Shown here: one piece after another, positions 40,022 to 49,373 of the stretch | How the letters are laid out: every line of letters starts with the position of its first letter | Numbering within the stretch: the stretch's first letter is position 1 | Assembly: GCF_001956855.1 (NCBI RefSeq) | Contig: NZ_MTHD01000004.1 | Span: 1 to 64,000 of the forward strand | Length of the DNA stretch: 64,000 bases | Origin: Azonexus hydrophilus | GTDB taxonomy: Bacteria > Pseudomonadota > Gammaproteobacteria > Burkholderiales > Rhodocyclaceae | Direction: 5' to 3' | The notes under the pieces: generated by a model | The model's input: only the letters and a program-made list of their open reading frames with translations | What the model was told of the DNA's origin: nothing | The model's database searches: none | Position numbers and translations under genes: made by a program

Positions 40022-41272
40022 TTATTTTCCGTAAACCGGGAAACGCTTGCACAGCTCGGCAGCCTTGGCGCGCACCGTTGCCGCCACGGCTTCATCGTTC
40101 GGCGCATCGAGCACGTCGGCGATCAAGTGGGCAACCTGCTCGGCTTCGATCTCGGTGAAACCGCGCGTCGTCATCGCCGGCGAACCGATGCGGATGCCGG
40201 AGGTGACGAAAGGCTTCTGCGGGTCGTTCGGGATGCCGTTCTTGTTGACGGTGATGTGGGCACGACCCAGTGCAGCCTCGGCTTCCTTGCCGGTGATGTT
40301 CTTGGAACGCAGGTCGACCAGGAAGACATGGCTTTCGGTGCGCCCGGAAACGATGCGCAGGCCACGCTCTTCCCCCAGCACGCGAGCCATGACACGGGCG
40401 TTCATGATCACCTGTTCCTGGTAGTTCCGGAATTCCGGCGATGCGGCTTCCTTGAAGGCGACGGCCTTGGCGGCGATCACGTGCATCAGCGGGCCACCCT
40501 GCAGGCCGGGGAAGATGGCGGAATTGATCGCCTTCTCGTGCTCGGCCTTCATCAGCACGACGCCGCCGCGCGGACCGCGCAGCGTCTTGTGCGTGGTCGT
40601 GGTGACGACATCGGCGAAGGGCACCGGGTTCGGATAGAAACCGGCGGCGATCAGGCCGGCGTAGTGGGCCATGTCCACCCAGAAGATGGCGCCGACTTCC
40701 TTGGCGATCTTGGCGAAGCGCTCGAAATCGATGCGCAGCGCGTAGGCCGAGGCACCGGCGACGATCAGGCGCGGCTTGTGTTCGCGGGCCAGCGCTTCCA
40801 TCTTGTCGTAGTCGATTTCTTCCTTTTCATTCAGGCCGTAGGAGACGACGTTGAACCACTTGCCGGACATGTTCAGCGGCATGCCGTGGGTCAGGTGACC
40901 GCCTTCGGCCAGGCTCATGCCCATGATCGTGTCGCCCGGCTTGCAGAAGGCCATCAGCACGGCCTGGTTGGCCTGCGAACCGGAGTTCGGCTGGACGTTG
41001 GCGGCATCGGCGCCGAACAGCGACTTGATGCGGTCGATGGCGATCTGCTCGGCGACATCGACGTGCTCGCAACCGCCGTAGTAGCGCTTGCCCGGATAAC
41101 CTTCGGCGTACTTGTTGGTGAGCTGGGAGCCCTGGGCTTCCATGACGGCGTTGCTCACGTAGTTTTCCGACGCGATCAGTTCGATATGGTCTTCCTGGCG
41201 CTGGACTTCGGCCTGGATGGCCTGCCAGAGTTCGGAGTCAACTTTTGCGAGGGTGTCTTGCGCAGAAAACAT
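40022..41272 (-). CDS. glyA: Serine hydroxymethyltransferase
   Basis: A 416-residue PLP enzyme converting serine to glycine and loading one-carbon units on tetrahydrofolate. PLP lysine is in [13 protein letters not shown]; other motifs are [13 protein letters not shown] and HYAGLIAAG. Start at 41272 ([12 protein letters not shown]) fits the family. The gap to the upstream phosphatase gene is 40 bp and holds no riboswitch that I can see. It supplies methylene-folate, as used by thyA at 48577. Confidence 0.97.
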   Translation of the reverse strand: MFSAQDTLAKVDSELWQAIQAEVQRQEDHIELIASENYVSNAVMEAQGSQLTNKYAEGYPGKRYYGGCEHVDVAEQIAIDRIKSLFGADAANVQPNSGSQANQAVLMAFCKPGDTIMGMSLAEGGHLTHGMPLNMSGKWFNVVSYGLNEKEEIDYDKMEALAREHKPRLIVAGASAYALRIDFERFAKIAKEVGAIFWVDMAHYAGLIAAGFYPNPVPFADVVTTTTHKTLRGPRGGVVLMKAEHEKAINSAIFPGLQGGPLMHVIAAKAVAFKEAASPEFRNYQEQVIMNARVMARVLGEERGLRIVSGRTESHVFLVDLRSKNITGKEAEAALGRAHITVNKNGIPNDPQKPFVTSGIRIGSPAMTTRGFTEIEAEQVAHLIADVLDAPNDEAVAATVRAKAAELCKRFPVYGK

Positions 41273-41312
41273 GGGGGAATGCCTCAAGCCGTTGAAAAGG
41301 GCAAGAATTTTA

Positions 41313-41972
41313 TCACGAAGGCAGTTCGTCCAGCGCACCGTCCGCCAGATGCGCGGTTTCGCCCCAGGTTTCCACGGTCCACCGGCCGTCGACCGCAGAA
41401 ATCCAGTTGATGCCGGCGTTCGGAATCAGGAAGTCACGCGGCATTTCGAGTGGATTGCCGCGCACGAAGCGGTTGATGACATCAAGCACGCCACCATGAA
41501 CGACGACCACGATACTTTCCCCGAGATGCCGCTGTGCCAGCTCTTTCAGTTTGCCGGTAACCCGTTCGTACATTACCTTCAGGCTCTCGCCGTGCTCGAA
41601 GGCGTAATCGGCATTGCGCCCCTCGAACGCCGCATAGCCCTCCGGATAGCGGGATTCGGCCTCGGCGTAGGTCAGCCCCTCGAAAATGCCATAGCGACGC
41701 TCGCGCAATTCCGGCACCGGAACCGGCTGCACGCCGACCGCCTGGCCGATCGCCTGACCGGTTGCCCAGGCGCGCTTGAGATCGCTCGCATAAAGCGCGC
41801 TGATACCCGCTGCTTTCAACCAGCGTCCGGCAGCCTCGGCCTGACGCAGACCGGCTGCGTTGAGGCCGATATCGATCTGCCCCTGGATACGCCGTTCGGC
41901 ATTCCACTCGGTTTCGCCATGACGGACCAGACAGATCCGGGTCAGCACAGCCTCATCCTGTTGCATCGGCAT
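41313..41972 (-). CDS. Histidine phosphatase (phosphoglycerate mutase-like)
   Basis: A 219-residue member of the histidine phosphatase superfamily. The phosphohistidine motif is [10 protein letters not shown] and the second catalytic histidine is in VVVHGGVLD. It resembles GpmB/CobC-type phosphatases; the true substrate is not known. It lies 2 bp after the TRAP binding-protein gene and 40 bp before glyA, on the same strand. Confidence 0.87.
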   Translation of the reverse strand: MPMQQDEAVLTRICLVRHGETEWNAERRIQGQIDIGLNAAGLRQAEAAGRWLKAAGISALYASDLKRAWATGQAIGQAVGVQPVPVPELRERRYGIFEGLTYAEAESRYPEGYAAFEGRNADYAFEHGESLKVMYERVTGKLKELAQRHLGESIVVVVHGGVLDVINRFVRGNPLEMPRDFLIPNAGINWISAVDGRWTVETWGETAHLADGALDELPS

Positions 41973-41974
41973 GC

Positions 41975-43129
41975 TCAGGCCTGCGACTGAAGAAAGACAT
42001 CCATCCGGTTCTCGGCAACGCTGAACCAGGCATTTTGCGTGCGCCGGTACTTGTCGTAAGCCGCAAGAACTTTCTTGAACCCCGGATTCTTTGCCGCCTC
42101 GTCGGCATACAGCTGTTGTGCTGCCTTGTAGGCAGCCGACAGGATCGGCTCCGAGAACTGCTGCAGCTTGACGCCGCTCTGCAGCAGCTTGGCCAGCGCA
42201 ATCGGATTCTGGTGATCATAACGCGCCATCATCAGGACATTGGCTTCATAGGCAGCCGCCTGGAAAGCTTCCTGGTATTCGCGCGGCAACTTCGCCCACT
42301 CCGTCTTGTTGACGAAAAAATGAATCATCGGCCCCGGCTCCCACCAGCCCGGATAGTAGTAATTCTTGGCCACCTTGTAGAAGCCCAGGCGCTCGTCGTC
42401 GTAGGGGCCGACCCATTCTGCTGCATCGATGGTCCCGCGCTCCAGCGCCGGATAGATGTCACCACCGGCAATCTGTTGCGGAATCACCCCGAGTTCGGCA
42501 AATACCGCGCCACCCAGGCCGGCGATGCGCATCTTGATCCCCTTCAGGTCTTCCGGCTTGGCCACGGTCTTGCGCCACCAGCCCCCCATCTGGACGCCGG
42601 TGTTACCGCCGGCAAAGGACATCACGTTGAAATTCCCGTAAAAATCGTCGAGCAGTTCCTGACCGCCACCGTAATAGATCCAGGCATTCATCTGCCGGGC
42701 ATTCATGCCGAACGGCATCGACGTCCCGAAACCGAAGGTCTTGTCCTTGCCGACGTAGTAATACGAACAGGTGTGGGCGACCTCGACGGTCCCCTGCTCG
42801 ACGGCGTCGAAAGCCTGCAGGCCGGGCACGATCTCGCCGCCCTGGAAGACACGGATATCGAAGCGGCCGCCAGTCATCGCACGCACCCGGTCGGCCAGCA
42901 CCTCGGCACCACCAAAAATGGTATCCAGGCTGCGCGGAAAACTCGACGTCAGACGCCAGCGAACAAATGGCAACGCCCCCTGAACTACAGGCGCAGGCGC
43001 CTGTTCGACGGGAGCCGCCGGCACCGGCGCAGTACTCGCCGGCGGCGGGGTCTCGCTCTTGCCACAGGCGGCCAGCGATGCGGCGGCAGTGCCGAGAGCG
43101 GCCCTGGCAAGAAAATCACGACGTTGCAT
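41975..43129 (-). CDS. TRAP transporter solute-binding protein (DctP/TakP-like), Tat lipoprotein
   Basis: A 384-residue periplasmic binding protein. The N-terminus has a twin-arginine motif (RRDFLA) and a lipobox ending at C32 (SLAAC), then a proline/alanine linker. The mature domain resembles TRAP binding proteins for 2-oxo acids or lactate (AAEWVGPYDDERLGFYK, YYPGWWEPGP). No DctQ/DctM membrane subunit genes lie nearby, so it is an orphan here. AGGAGA precedes the ATG. Ligand is unknown. Confidence 0.85.
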   Translation of the reverse strand: MQRRDFLARAALGTAAASLAACGKSETPPPASTAPVPAAPVEQAPAPVVQGALPFVRWRLTSSFPRSLDTIFGGAEVLADRVRAMTGGRFDIRVFQGGEIVPGLQAFDAVEQGTVEVAHTCSYYYVGKDKTFGFGTSMPFGMNARQMNAWIYYGGGQELLDDFYGNFNVMSFAGGNTGVQMGGWWRKTVAKPEDLKGIKMRIAGLGGAVFAELGVIPQQIAGGDIYPALERGTIDAAEWVGPYDDERLGFYKVAKNYYYPGWWEPGPMIHFFVNKTEWAKLPREYQEAFQAAAYEANVLMMARYDHQNPIALAKLLQSGVKLQQFSEPILSAAYKAAQQLYADEAAKNPGFKKVLAAYDKYRRTQNAWFSVAENRMDVFLQSQA

Positions 43130-43285
43130 TATTGTCTCCTCCCGTCCAGGCGGGATGTTGGGGTTGGGCATGTGCGTGTATTTTTCCGCAAACCCGATGA
43201 TTTTGCGAGCATTTGGCGCAGATAAGCATCCGCGCTTATCCTTGAGCCAAAGAAATACCGATTCCACGGAACCGAGGAGCCGCCC

Positions 43286-44323
43286 CTGAATCCGCTGCCG
43301 AAAACCCTCCTGCAACATATTGCTGCGGCCTGCTCGGTCCCGGAACTGTCGCGTCTGGCAGAAGCCCTGACTGGCCTCTGGCTGGCTGCCGCGCATGATC
43401 AGGAGCCGACAGCGCTCGGGGTCATGGTCAGCGACGTCGCCGATGCCATCACCCGCCGCCTGCTGATCATGACAGAAGAATGCATCGGCCCGCCCCCGGT
43501 GAGCTACGCCTGGATTGCCTATGGCTCGCAAGGGCGTCGCGAACTGACCCTGAACTCCGACCAGGACAACGCACTGGTTCTGGATGATCGCTACGAGCCG
43601 TCCCTTCATGGCGATTACTTCGCCGCGATGGGCGAAGCTGTCTGCGACGGCCTCGCAGCCTGCGGCTTCATCCATTGCCCCGGCGACATGATGGCCAGCA
43701 ATCCCCGCTGGCGCATGCGTCAGGCGGATTGGTGCAGCACCTTCGCCGACTGGATTACCGCCTGCGACCCGCAGAAGGCCCGCCTTGCCGGCAATTTCTT
43801 CGACCTGCGCCACATCCACGGCGACCATGGACTGGTTGCGCCGCTGGAAAAAACGATCAGGGCATTGTGCCCGAAACACGACTCCCTGCTCGCGCACTGG
43901 GTGGCCAATGCCAACAGTGCACCACCGGCGCTGGGCATCTTCCGTCGCTTCATCACCGACCACAACGGCCTGCTCGATCTGAAACGCGCGGCAATCATTC
44001 CGCTTGTCGAACTGGCCCGCATCCATTGCCTGGCGGCCGGCACGGACACCTGCGGCACAATGCAGCGCCTGGTCCTGGCCAGTGGCCGGCGCTGGCTGAG
44101 CAGCGCGGGCGCAAAGGAACTCGGTGAAGCCTTTGGCGTCACGCTGGGATTGCGCGTACGCCAGCAAAGACTGGCACTGATGCAGGGAAAACCGGCCGGC
44201 AATCTGGTCGATCCGGCAACGTTGACCGCAGGCGAGCAGGAAAGACTGCGTGGAATACTGGGCTTGATCGCCCTGCATCAGCGCGCCCTGCTGCAGGCTT
44301 ACCCATACATGACGACGCGCTGA
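43286..44323 (+). CDS. DUF294 nucleotidyltransferase-like protein, apparent CTG start
   Basis: A 345-residue protein related to the GlnD-type nucleotidyltransferase module: the GS...DxD core is WIAYGSQGRRELTLNSDQDNA. The C-terminal DUF294 helical domain follows. The first ATG (43424) would cut 46 residues of well-formed helical sequence. Upstream there is no ATG, GTG or TTG in frame before the stop, but CTG 43286 has GAGGAG 6 nt ahead. The CBS and cyclic-nucleotide domains of long homologues are missing. Target protein is unknown. Confidence 0.75.
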   Translation: MNPLPKTLLQHIAAACSVPELSRLAEALTGLWLAAAHDQEPTALGVMVSDVADAITRRLLIMTEECIGPPPVSYAWIAYGSQGRRELTLNSDQDNALVLDDRYEPSLHGDYFAAMGEAVCDGLAACGFIHCPGDMMASNPRWRMRQADWCSTFADWITACDPQKARLAGNFFDLRHIHGDHGLVAPLEKTIRALCPKHDSLLAHWVANANSAPPALGIFRRFITDHNGLLDLKRAAIIPLVELARIHCLAAGTDTCGTMQRLVLASGRRWLSSAGAKELGEAFGVTLGLRVRQQRLALMQGKPAGNLVDPATLTAGEQERLRGILGLIALHQRALLQAYPYMTTR

Positions 44324-44333
44324 GCGGGGCGAA

Positions 44334-45677
44334 TCAGTCGCCGGCGATCGTCATCCGGTCGATCAGGATGGAACCCGTCTGCTTGCTGCCACGCACCTGC
44401 ACGTCGCGACCGACGGCGACGATGCCGGCGAACATGTCACGCAGATTGCCGGCAATGGTGATTTCCTCGACCGGATGCACGATCTTCCCGTTTTCGACCC
44501 AGTACCCAGCGGCGCCGCGCGAATAGTCGCCAGTCACGTAATTGACGCCGTGACCGAGCATCTCGGTGAGCAGCAGCCCACGGTCCATGCGTGCCAGCAG
44601 GCCGGCAAAGTCCAGTTCACCCGGCTCGATGATCAGGTTGTGGCTGCCGCCGGCATTGGCCGTCGTCTGCATGCCCAACTTGCGCGCCGTGTAGGTGGAC
44701 AGGAAATAACGCTGCAGCACGCCGTCGGTGATCACCTCACTGTCGCGCGTCGCCACGCCATCGCTGTCGAACGAAGCACTGCCGAGACCGCAGGGAATGC
44801 GCGGGCGTTCACCGATGCGGACGAAATCCGGCATGATCTTCTTGCCCAGATGGTCGATCAGGAAGGACGCCTTGCGGTACAGCGCCCCGCCGCTCGCCGC
44901 ATGCACCAGGCTGCCGAGCAGGCCAGCAGCCAGCGGTGCCTCGAACAGCACCGGGAATTCGCCGGTCTTGACCTTGCGCCCGCCCAGGCGCGCCACCGCA
45001 CGCTCGGCGGCAATCCGGCCGACACTTTCCGGGCTTTCCAGCCGGCCCGCATTCCGGTGCGTGGTATACCAGTCGTCACGCTGCATCTGCTCGCGCTCGC
45101 CGGCGATCACCGAGGCCGAAATATAGTGCCGAGAAGTCGGATAACCGCCCATGAAACCCAGGCTGTTGGCGGAAACGAAATGCGCCTGCTGCGTCGAAAT
45201 CGTCGCCCCTTCCGAATTGTCGATCAACGGACTGGCATCAAAAGCGGCCTGCTCGCAGCGACGGGCGATCTCGATCGACTCTTCCACGGTCAACGCCCAC
45301 GGATGGTACAAATCCAGATCGGGGCAATCCCTGGCCATCAGCGCAGCGTCGGCCAGACCGGCGCAATCGTCCTCGGCGGTGAAGCGGGCGATGTTCAGCG
45401 CCGCCTCGACCGTCTCGCGCAAGGCCTGCGCGGAAAAGTCGGAAGTGCTTGCATAACCCTTGCGCTGACCGGAATAGATCGTGATGCCGATACCCTTGTC
45501 ACGATTGAATTCGATCGTCTCGACCTCATCGCAGCGCACCGTCACCGACTGTCCGAAACCTTCCGAAACATCGACCTCGCAGGCACTCGCCCCTTTGTCG
45601 TGGGCATGTTTCAGGACATCCTCGGCCAGTTGCTGCAAGGCGGGGAAGGCATGGGAAAAAGCGGCGGTCTCGGGCAT
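44334..45677 (-). CDS. pmbA: Metalloprotease PmbA (TldE)
   Basis: A 447-residue protein (start M at 45677) of the TldD/TldE pair, which cleaves linear peptides; TldE lacks the catalytic metal site and supports TldD. It has typical PmbA sequence (SRGAAGYWVENGKIVHPVEEITIAGNL). Start could also be 45713. It is divergent from darP, the same neighbour as in Escherichia coli. tldD is not in the window. Confidence 0.93.
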   Translation of the reverse strand: MPETAAFSHAFPALQQLAEDVLKHAHDKGASACEVDVSEGFGQSVTVRCDEVETIEFNRDKGIGITIYSGQRKGYASTSDFSAQALRETVEAALNIARFTAEDDCAGLADAALMARDCPDLDLYHPWALTVEESIEIARRCEQAAFDASPLIDNSEGATISTQQAHFVSANSLGFMGGYPTSRHYISASVIAGEREQMQRDDWYTTHRNAGRLESPESVGRIAAERAVARLGGRKVKTGEFPVLFEAPLAAGLLGSLVHAASGGALYRKASFLIDHLGKKIMPDFVRIGERPRIPCGLGSASFDSDGVATRDSEVITDGVLQRYFLSTYTARKLGMQTTANAGGSHNLIIEPGELDFAGLLARMDRGLLLTEMLGHGVNYVTGDYSRGAAGYWVENGKIVHPVEEITIAGNLRDMFAGIVAVGRDVQVRGSKQTGSILIDRMTIAGD

Positions 45678-45737
45678 GGAAGCGGCGTCGTTTCGAGGAA
45701 AAGTCGCTATCATAGCAGCCCGCCATTGCCGCACCGG

Positions 45738-46283
45738 ATGCACGCCATGCAAGAAGAAGATTTCACCGAAGACTACGCCCGACCGTCAAAAACCAAGCAG
45801 AAAGAGGTGATGCACGAGTTGCGCGACCTCGGCGCAGAACTCGTCGAGCTCTCGATCAGCCAGCTGAAGCGCATCGACCTGCCGGAGAATCTGCTGGCCG
45901 CCGTGCGCGACTGCCAGAAAATCACCGCCCACGGCGCCAGGCGCCGGCAGATGCAGTACATCGGCAAGCTGATGCGCGGTGTTGACGACGAACCGATCCG
46001 CGCCGGCCTGGCGCTGCTGCGCGGCGAGTCGACGGCGGAAATCGCCCGCATCCACCGCCTCGAACGTTTCCGCGTCCGCCTGATGGAAGACGAAACCACG
46101 CTCACCGAAATCGCCAACCAGTGGCCCGGCGTGGACATCCAGCACCTGCGCCAGCTGCGCCGCAACGCGCTCAAGGAACAGGAAGGCAACAAGCCGGCAA
46201 AGAGCTTCCGCGCCATCTTCCAGATCCTGAAGGAGCTCGATGGCACCCCGCCAGCTACGGAAGAAGAGGCGACCGATGAATAA
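45738..46283 (+). CDS. darP: Ribosome biogenesis factor DarP (YjgA)
   Basis: A 181-residue highly charged helical protein that associates with late 50S precursors. The family pattern is clear: SKTQ-like SKTKQKEVMHELRDLG, LPENLLAAVRDCQKI and GARRRQMQYIGKLMR. Two in-frame ATGs (45738, 45747) are possible. It overlaps mog by 8 bp. The conserved divergence from pmbA supports the call. Confidence 0.93.
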   Translation: MHAMQEEDFTEDYARPSKTKQKEVMHELRDLGAELVELSISQLKRIDLPENLLAAVRDCQKITAHGARRRQMQYIGKLMRGVDDEPIRAGLALLRGESTAEIARIHRLERFRVRLMEDETTLTEIANQWPGVDIQHLRQLRRNALKEQEGNKPAKSFRAIFQILKELDGTPPATEEEATDE

Positions 46284-46860
46284 GGAACTCGTCGTCGGCC
46301 TGGTCTCGATCAGCGACCGGGCATCGACAGGCGCCTACGAAGACAAGGGCATTCCGGCACTGCGCGACTGGCTGGCCACGGCACTGGTTTCTCCGTGGCG
46401 GGCGGAAACCCGGCTGATCCCCGACGACCGCGAAAGCATCGAAAATACCCTGATCGAGCTGGTCGACCGCAGCAATTGCCACCTGATCCTGACCACCGGC
46501 GGCACCGGCCCGGCGCCACGTGACGTCACACCGGAAGCCACGCTGGCGGTAGCCGACAAGGAAATGCCCGGGTTTGGCGAAGAAATGCGCCGGATCAGCC
46601 TGAACTTCGTCCCGACCGCCATCCTGTCACGTCAGGTGGCGGTGATCCGCAAGCAGACGCTGATCATCAACCTGCCGGGACAACCCAAGTCGATCCGCGA
46701 AACGCTGGAAGGCGTCCGCACTGCCGACGGCCAGGTCAGCCACGTCGGTATCTTCGCCGCCGTCCCCTACTGCCTCGACCTGATCGGCGGCCCCTATGCC
46801 GAAACGGACGAAAAGGTGATCAAGGCCTTCCGGCCGAAATCGGCCGCCCGCAATAACTGA
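46276..46860 (+). CDS. mog: Molybdopterin adenylyltransferase Mog
   Basis: A 194-residue enzyme that adenylates molybdopterin before molybdenum insertion. It has VGLVSISDRAS at the start, the nucleotide loop LTTGGTGPAPRDVTPEAT, and LPGQPKSIRETL. Start ATG 46276 has AGAGG 6 nt upstream and overlaps darP. It implies that molybdoenzymes exist in this organism. Confidence 0.94.
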   Translation: MNKELVVGLVSISDRASTGAYEDKGIPALRDWLATALVSPWRAETRLIPDDRESIENTLIELVDRSNCHLILTTGGTGPAPRDVTPEATLAVADKEMPGFGEEMRRISLNFVPTAILSRQVAVIRKQTLIINLPGQPKSIRETLEGVRTADGQVSHVGIFAAVPYCLDLIGGPYAETDEKVIKAFRPKSAARNN

Positions 46861-46866
46861 AACGAT

Positions 46867-48435
46867 TCAGGCCGGGGGCACCAGCCGGTAACGGGCGAGT
46901 TCGTAATCACTGGTCTGCTCGACGATGAGCAACGGCTCGAGAACGACACGCCGCCCGTTGTGGACGTATTCGAAGGACTCGCGCGGATCGAAGCTGTATG
47001 GCGGCAGGATGATCCGCAACTCGCCCGGCGCATTGCCCTCAAGCAGCAGCAATGACGGAATGCCAGCTACCGCCGCATAGCTCGATGCCATTTTCGGCTT
47101 CAACTCGGCAGCCTCGACAATCCGAGCCAGCGTCTCGATCCCCACCCTGGCGTCAGTCGGCGATTCGCGATGATAGCGACGTACGCAACCAAGCAACCAG
47201 TTTTGCCCGCCCTCCGGCTGCATCGCCAGCAACGCACCAACCTTCAGCCACTCCCCCGGAATATTGTTCAGCAAGGCACCAAAACCACCCCGGCTGACAT
47301 TCTCGACGACCCAGCTCTCGATCTGCAGCCCTGCCGGCCGCCCGCCAAACTCGCCGGAAAACGCAACAAAGGCATTGACCAGACCGTTGAGCACGGACAT
47401 CCGGTGCTTCACCCGGTGCCGGTCATGCCGGCGCTGCGGCGGAATCGGTGCCAGGTAGGCGCACAAATGGCGGAGCACCGGAATCAGCGTCTTGGCCTGA
47501 TACTGACTACCAAGCTTGATCTCCTCCGGCAGGTCGCCCCCTTGCTCCAGCGTCTGCAGAACGGCACGCATTGCATCGTGAGCACGCCCAGGCTTGAAGA
47601 AACGTTGCGTTGCGGCAGCCTCGGCCGGCATTCTCGCCAGACGCAAGGGCGGCTGCGCCAGGCGCAGATCAACCCAGTAAACACTGTCATGCTCGGCCAC
47701 TGAAGAAAATTCGAATTCACCAAGAAAATGTGCGATGAAACGCTCGGCCAGCTCGATTTCCAGAGGCAACAGGCTATCCATCGATGCCGCCTGAAACACC
47801 ATTACCTTGCGGTATTCCCCGAGCGCTGAAGCGTTCCCCTGCTGGCCGCCGAGATTGACCAGCCGGTTTGCCACCCCGGCATCTTCGGCAATCATCAGAA
47901 CCCGCCCCATCCGCTGCCAGAGCTCCGGGGGGGTCGGACCGTAGTGAAACTGCTCCCATTTGACGACGGATCGCAAGGCGGCAATCAGACGGGTACACAA
48001 CGCAGGCAGAACATGTTTGGCGACGTCAGGACTCATCCCTTTCGCCAGCATGCCATCAAGTGCCTGCTCGTAAACACTGGAAAGCAGCTTCCAGAAACCG
48101 CCGTTGATCACCCACAGACGCTTCTCTTCAGCCCGGGACAAGCGGATGGTGTGCAGATACTCGCGCGACAGGCGACGCAGATGTGGGATGGCAGCATCTT
48201 CAAGCTGGCGCCCGGCATCAAACAGCCGCTCAACGGGGAAATCCCCAGCTGCCAGCAAGGATTCAAGCCAGCCGCCGATCTCGTCCAGCGCCTTGAAGGC
48301 GTTGTCCTTGGGCAGTTCGCTGACGATCTGCTGCAATTCACGTGCGTCCGCCAACGGGTGACCATTCCGTTTTTCAAACAGTCCGCCCAGCTTACCCATC
48401 TTGTTCAACAAGTCACTCTCCCCGGAAGGCTTCAT
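46867..48435 (-). CDS. Large protein with C-terminal PilZ-type (c-di-GMP-binding) domain
   Basis: A 522-residue cytoplasmic protein with no signal peptide. Residues 1-330 look alpha-helical and match no family I know. Residues about 333-445 look like a PilZ domain: RRHDRHR (335-341) gives the RxxxR motif and ENVSRGGFG (378-386) the (D/N)xSxxG motif, followed by GALLAMQPEG and WLLGCVRRYHR. A second beta-rich stretch (455-522) follows. It is probably a cyclic di-GMP effector, perhaps linked to pili. Convergent with mog; divergent from thyA. Confidence 0.7.
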   Translation of the reverse strand: MKPSGESDLLNKMGKLGGLFEKRNGHPLADARELQQIVSELPKDNAFKALDEIGGWLESLLAAGDFPVERLFDAGRQLEDAAIPHLRRLSREYLHTIRLSRAEEKRLWVINGGFWKLLSSVYEQALDGMLAKGMSPDVAKHVLPALCTRLIAALRSVVKWEQFHYGPTPPELWQRMGRVLMIAEDAGVANRLVNLGGQQGNASALGEYRKVMVFQAASMDSLLPLEIELAERFIAHFLGEFEFSSVAEHDSVYWVDLRLAQPPLRLARMPAEAAATQRFFKPGRAHDAMRAVLQTLEQGGDLPEEIKLGSQYQAKTLIPVLRHLCAYLAPIPPQRRHDRHRVKHRMSVLNGLVNAFVAFSGEFGGRPAGLQIESWVVENVSRGGFGALLNNIPGEWLKVGALLAMQPEGGQNWLLGCVRRYHRESPTDARVGIETLARIVEAAELKPKMASSYAAVAGIPSLLLLEGNAPGELRIILPPYSFDPRESFEYVHNGRRVVLEPLLIVEQTSDYELARYRLVPPA

Positions 48436-48576
48436 CCCTGCGCGGTCTTACATCTCAACGGCCAGCCACCGCCAGCGCCAGGCTACTGGATCATTCTAAT
48501 CCAATCGACATGGGAGGCGAAAAGCTTCCGACAGCGTTAGAATGCCACCATACCCATCCCGAACAAAGCTCCCCCG

Positions 48577-49371
48577 ATGCAGCAATACCTCGACTTGATG
48601 CGCCACGTCCTGGAAAACGGCCAGGACAAATCCGACCGTACCGGCACCGGCACCCGCTCGGTTTTCGGCTGGCAGATGCGTTTTGATCTGGCGCGCGGCT
48701 TTCCCGCAGTGACAACGAAGAAGCTCCACCTCAAGTCGATCATTCACGAATTGCTGTGGTTCCTCCAAGGCGACACCAACATCGCCTACCTGAAGGAAAA
48801 CGGTGTCCGCATCTGGGATGAATGGGCCGACGAAAATGGCGACCTCGGACCGGTTTACGGCAAGCAGTGGCGGCGCTGGGAAACGCCGGACGGCCACCTG
48901 GTGGACCAGATCGCCCAACTCGTGCACAGCCTGAAACACAACCCGGATTCGCGCCGGCACATCGTTTCAGCCTGGAATCCGGGCGACGTGGACCACATGG
49001 CACTCCCGCCCTGCCATTGCCTTTTCCAGTTCTACGTCGCCGACGGCAAACTCTCCTGCCAGCTCTACCAGCGCAGCGCCGACATCTTTCTCGGCGTGCC
49101 TTTCAACATCGCATCGTACGCACTGCTGACGCTGATGCTGGCCCAGGTCTGTGGCTACCGGCCAGGGGAATTCATCCATACCTTCGGCGACGCGCACCTG
49201 TATTCCAATCATTTCGAACAGGCCCGCCTGCAGTTGACGCGGACAACGCGCGAACTGCCGACGATGTGGATCAATCCTGCGGTCAAGGACATCTTTTCCT
49301 TCAAATTCGAGGATTTCCGACTCGACGGCTACGATCCTCACCCGCACATCCCGGCACCGGTTGCCGTCTGA
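48577..49371 (+). CDS. thyA: Thymidylate synthase
   Basis: A 264-residue enzyme methylating dUMP with methylene-tetrahydrofolate. It has the catalytic cysteine in [12 protein letters not shown], folate and dUMP contacts ([19 protein letters not shown]) and the C-terminal PVAV. Full length (Escherichia coli form is 264). It is followed after 2 bp by pgi and then folA, with folA regenerating tetrahydrofolate used here. Confidence 0.98.
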   Translation: MQQYLDLMRHVLENGQDKSDRTGTGTRSVFGWQMRFDLARGFPAVTTKKLHLKSIIHELLWFLQGDTNIAYLKENGVRIWDEWADENGDLGPVYGKQWRRWETPDGHLVDQIAQLVHSLKHNPDSRRHIVSAWNPGDVDHMALPPCHCLFQFYVADGKLSCQLYQRSADIFLGVPFNIASYALLTLMLAQVCGYRPGEFIHTFGDAHLYSNHFEQARLQLTRTTRELPTMWINPAVKDIFSFKFEDFRLDGYDPHPHIPAPVAV

Positions 49372-49373
49372 CC

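Noticed and set aside
40127-41410. 427-codon plus-strand open frame opposite glyA
   Set aside because: Shadow of glyA; composition is typical of antisense frames.
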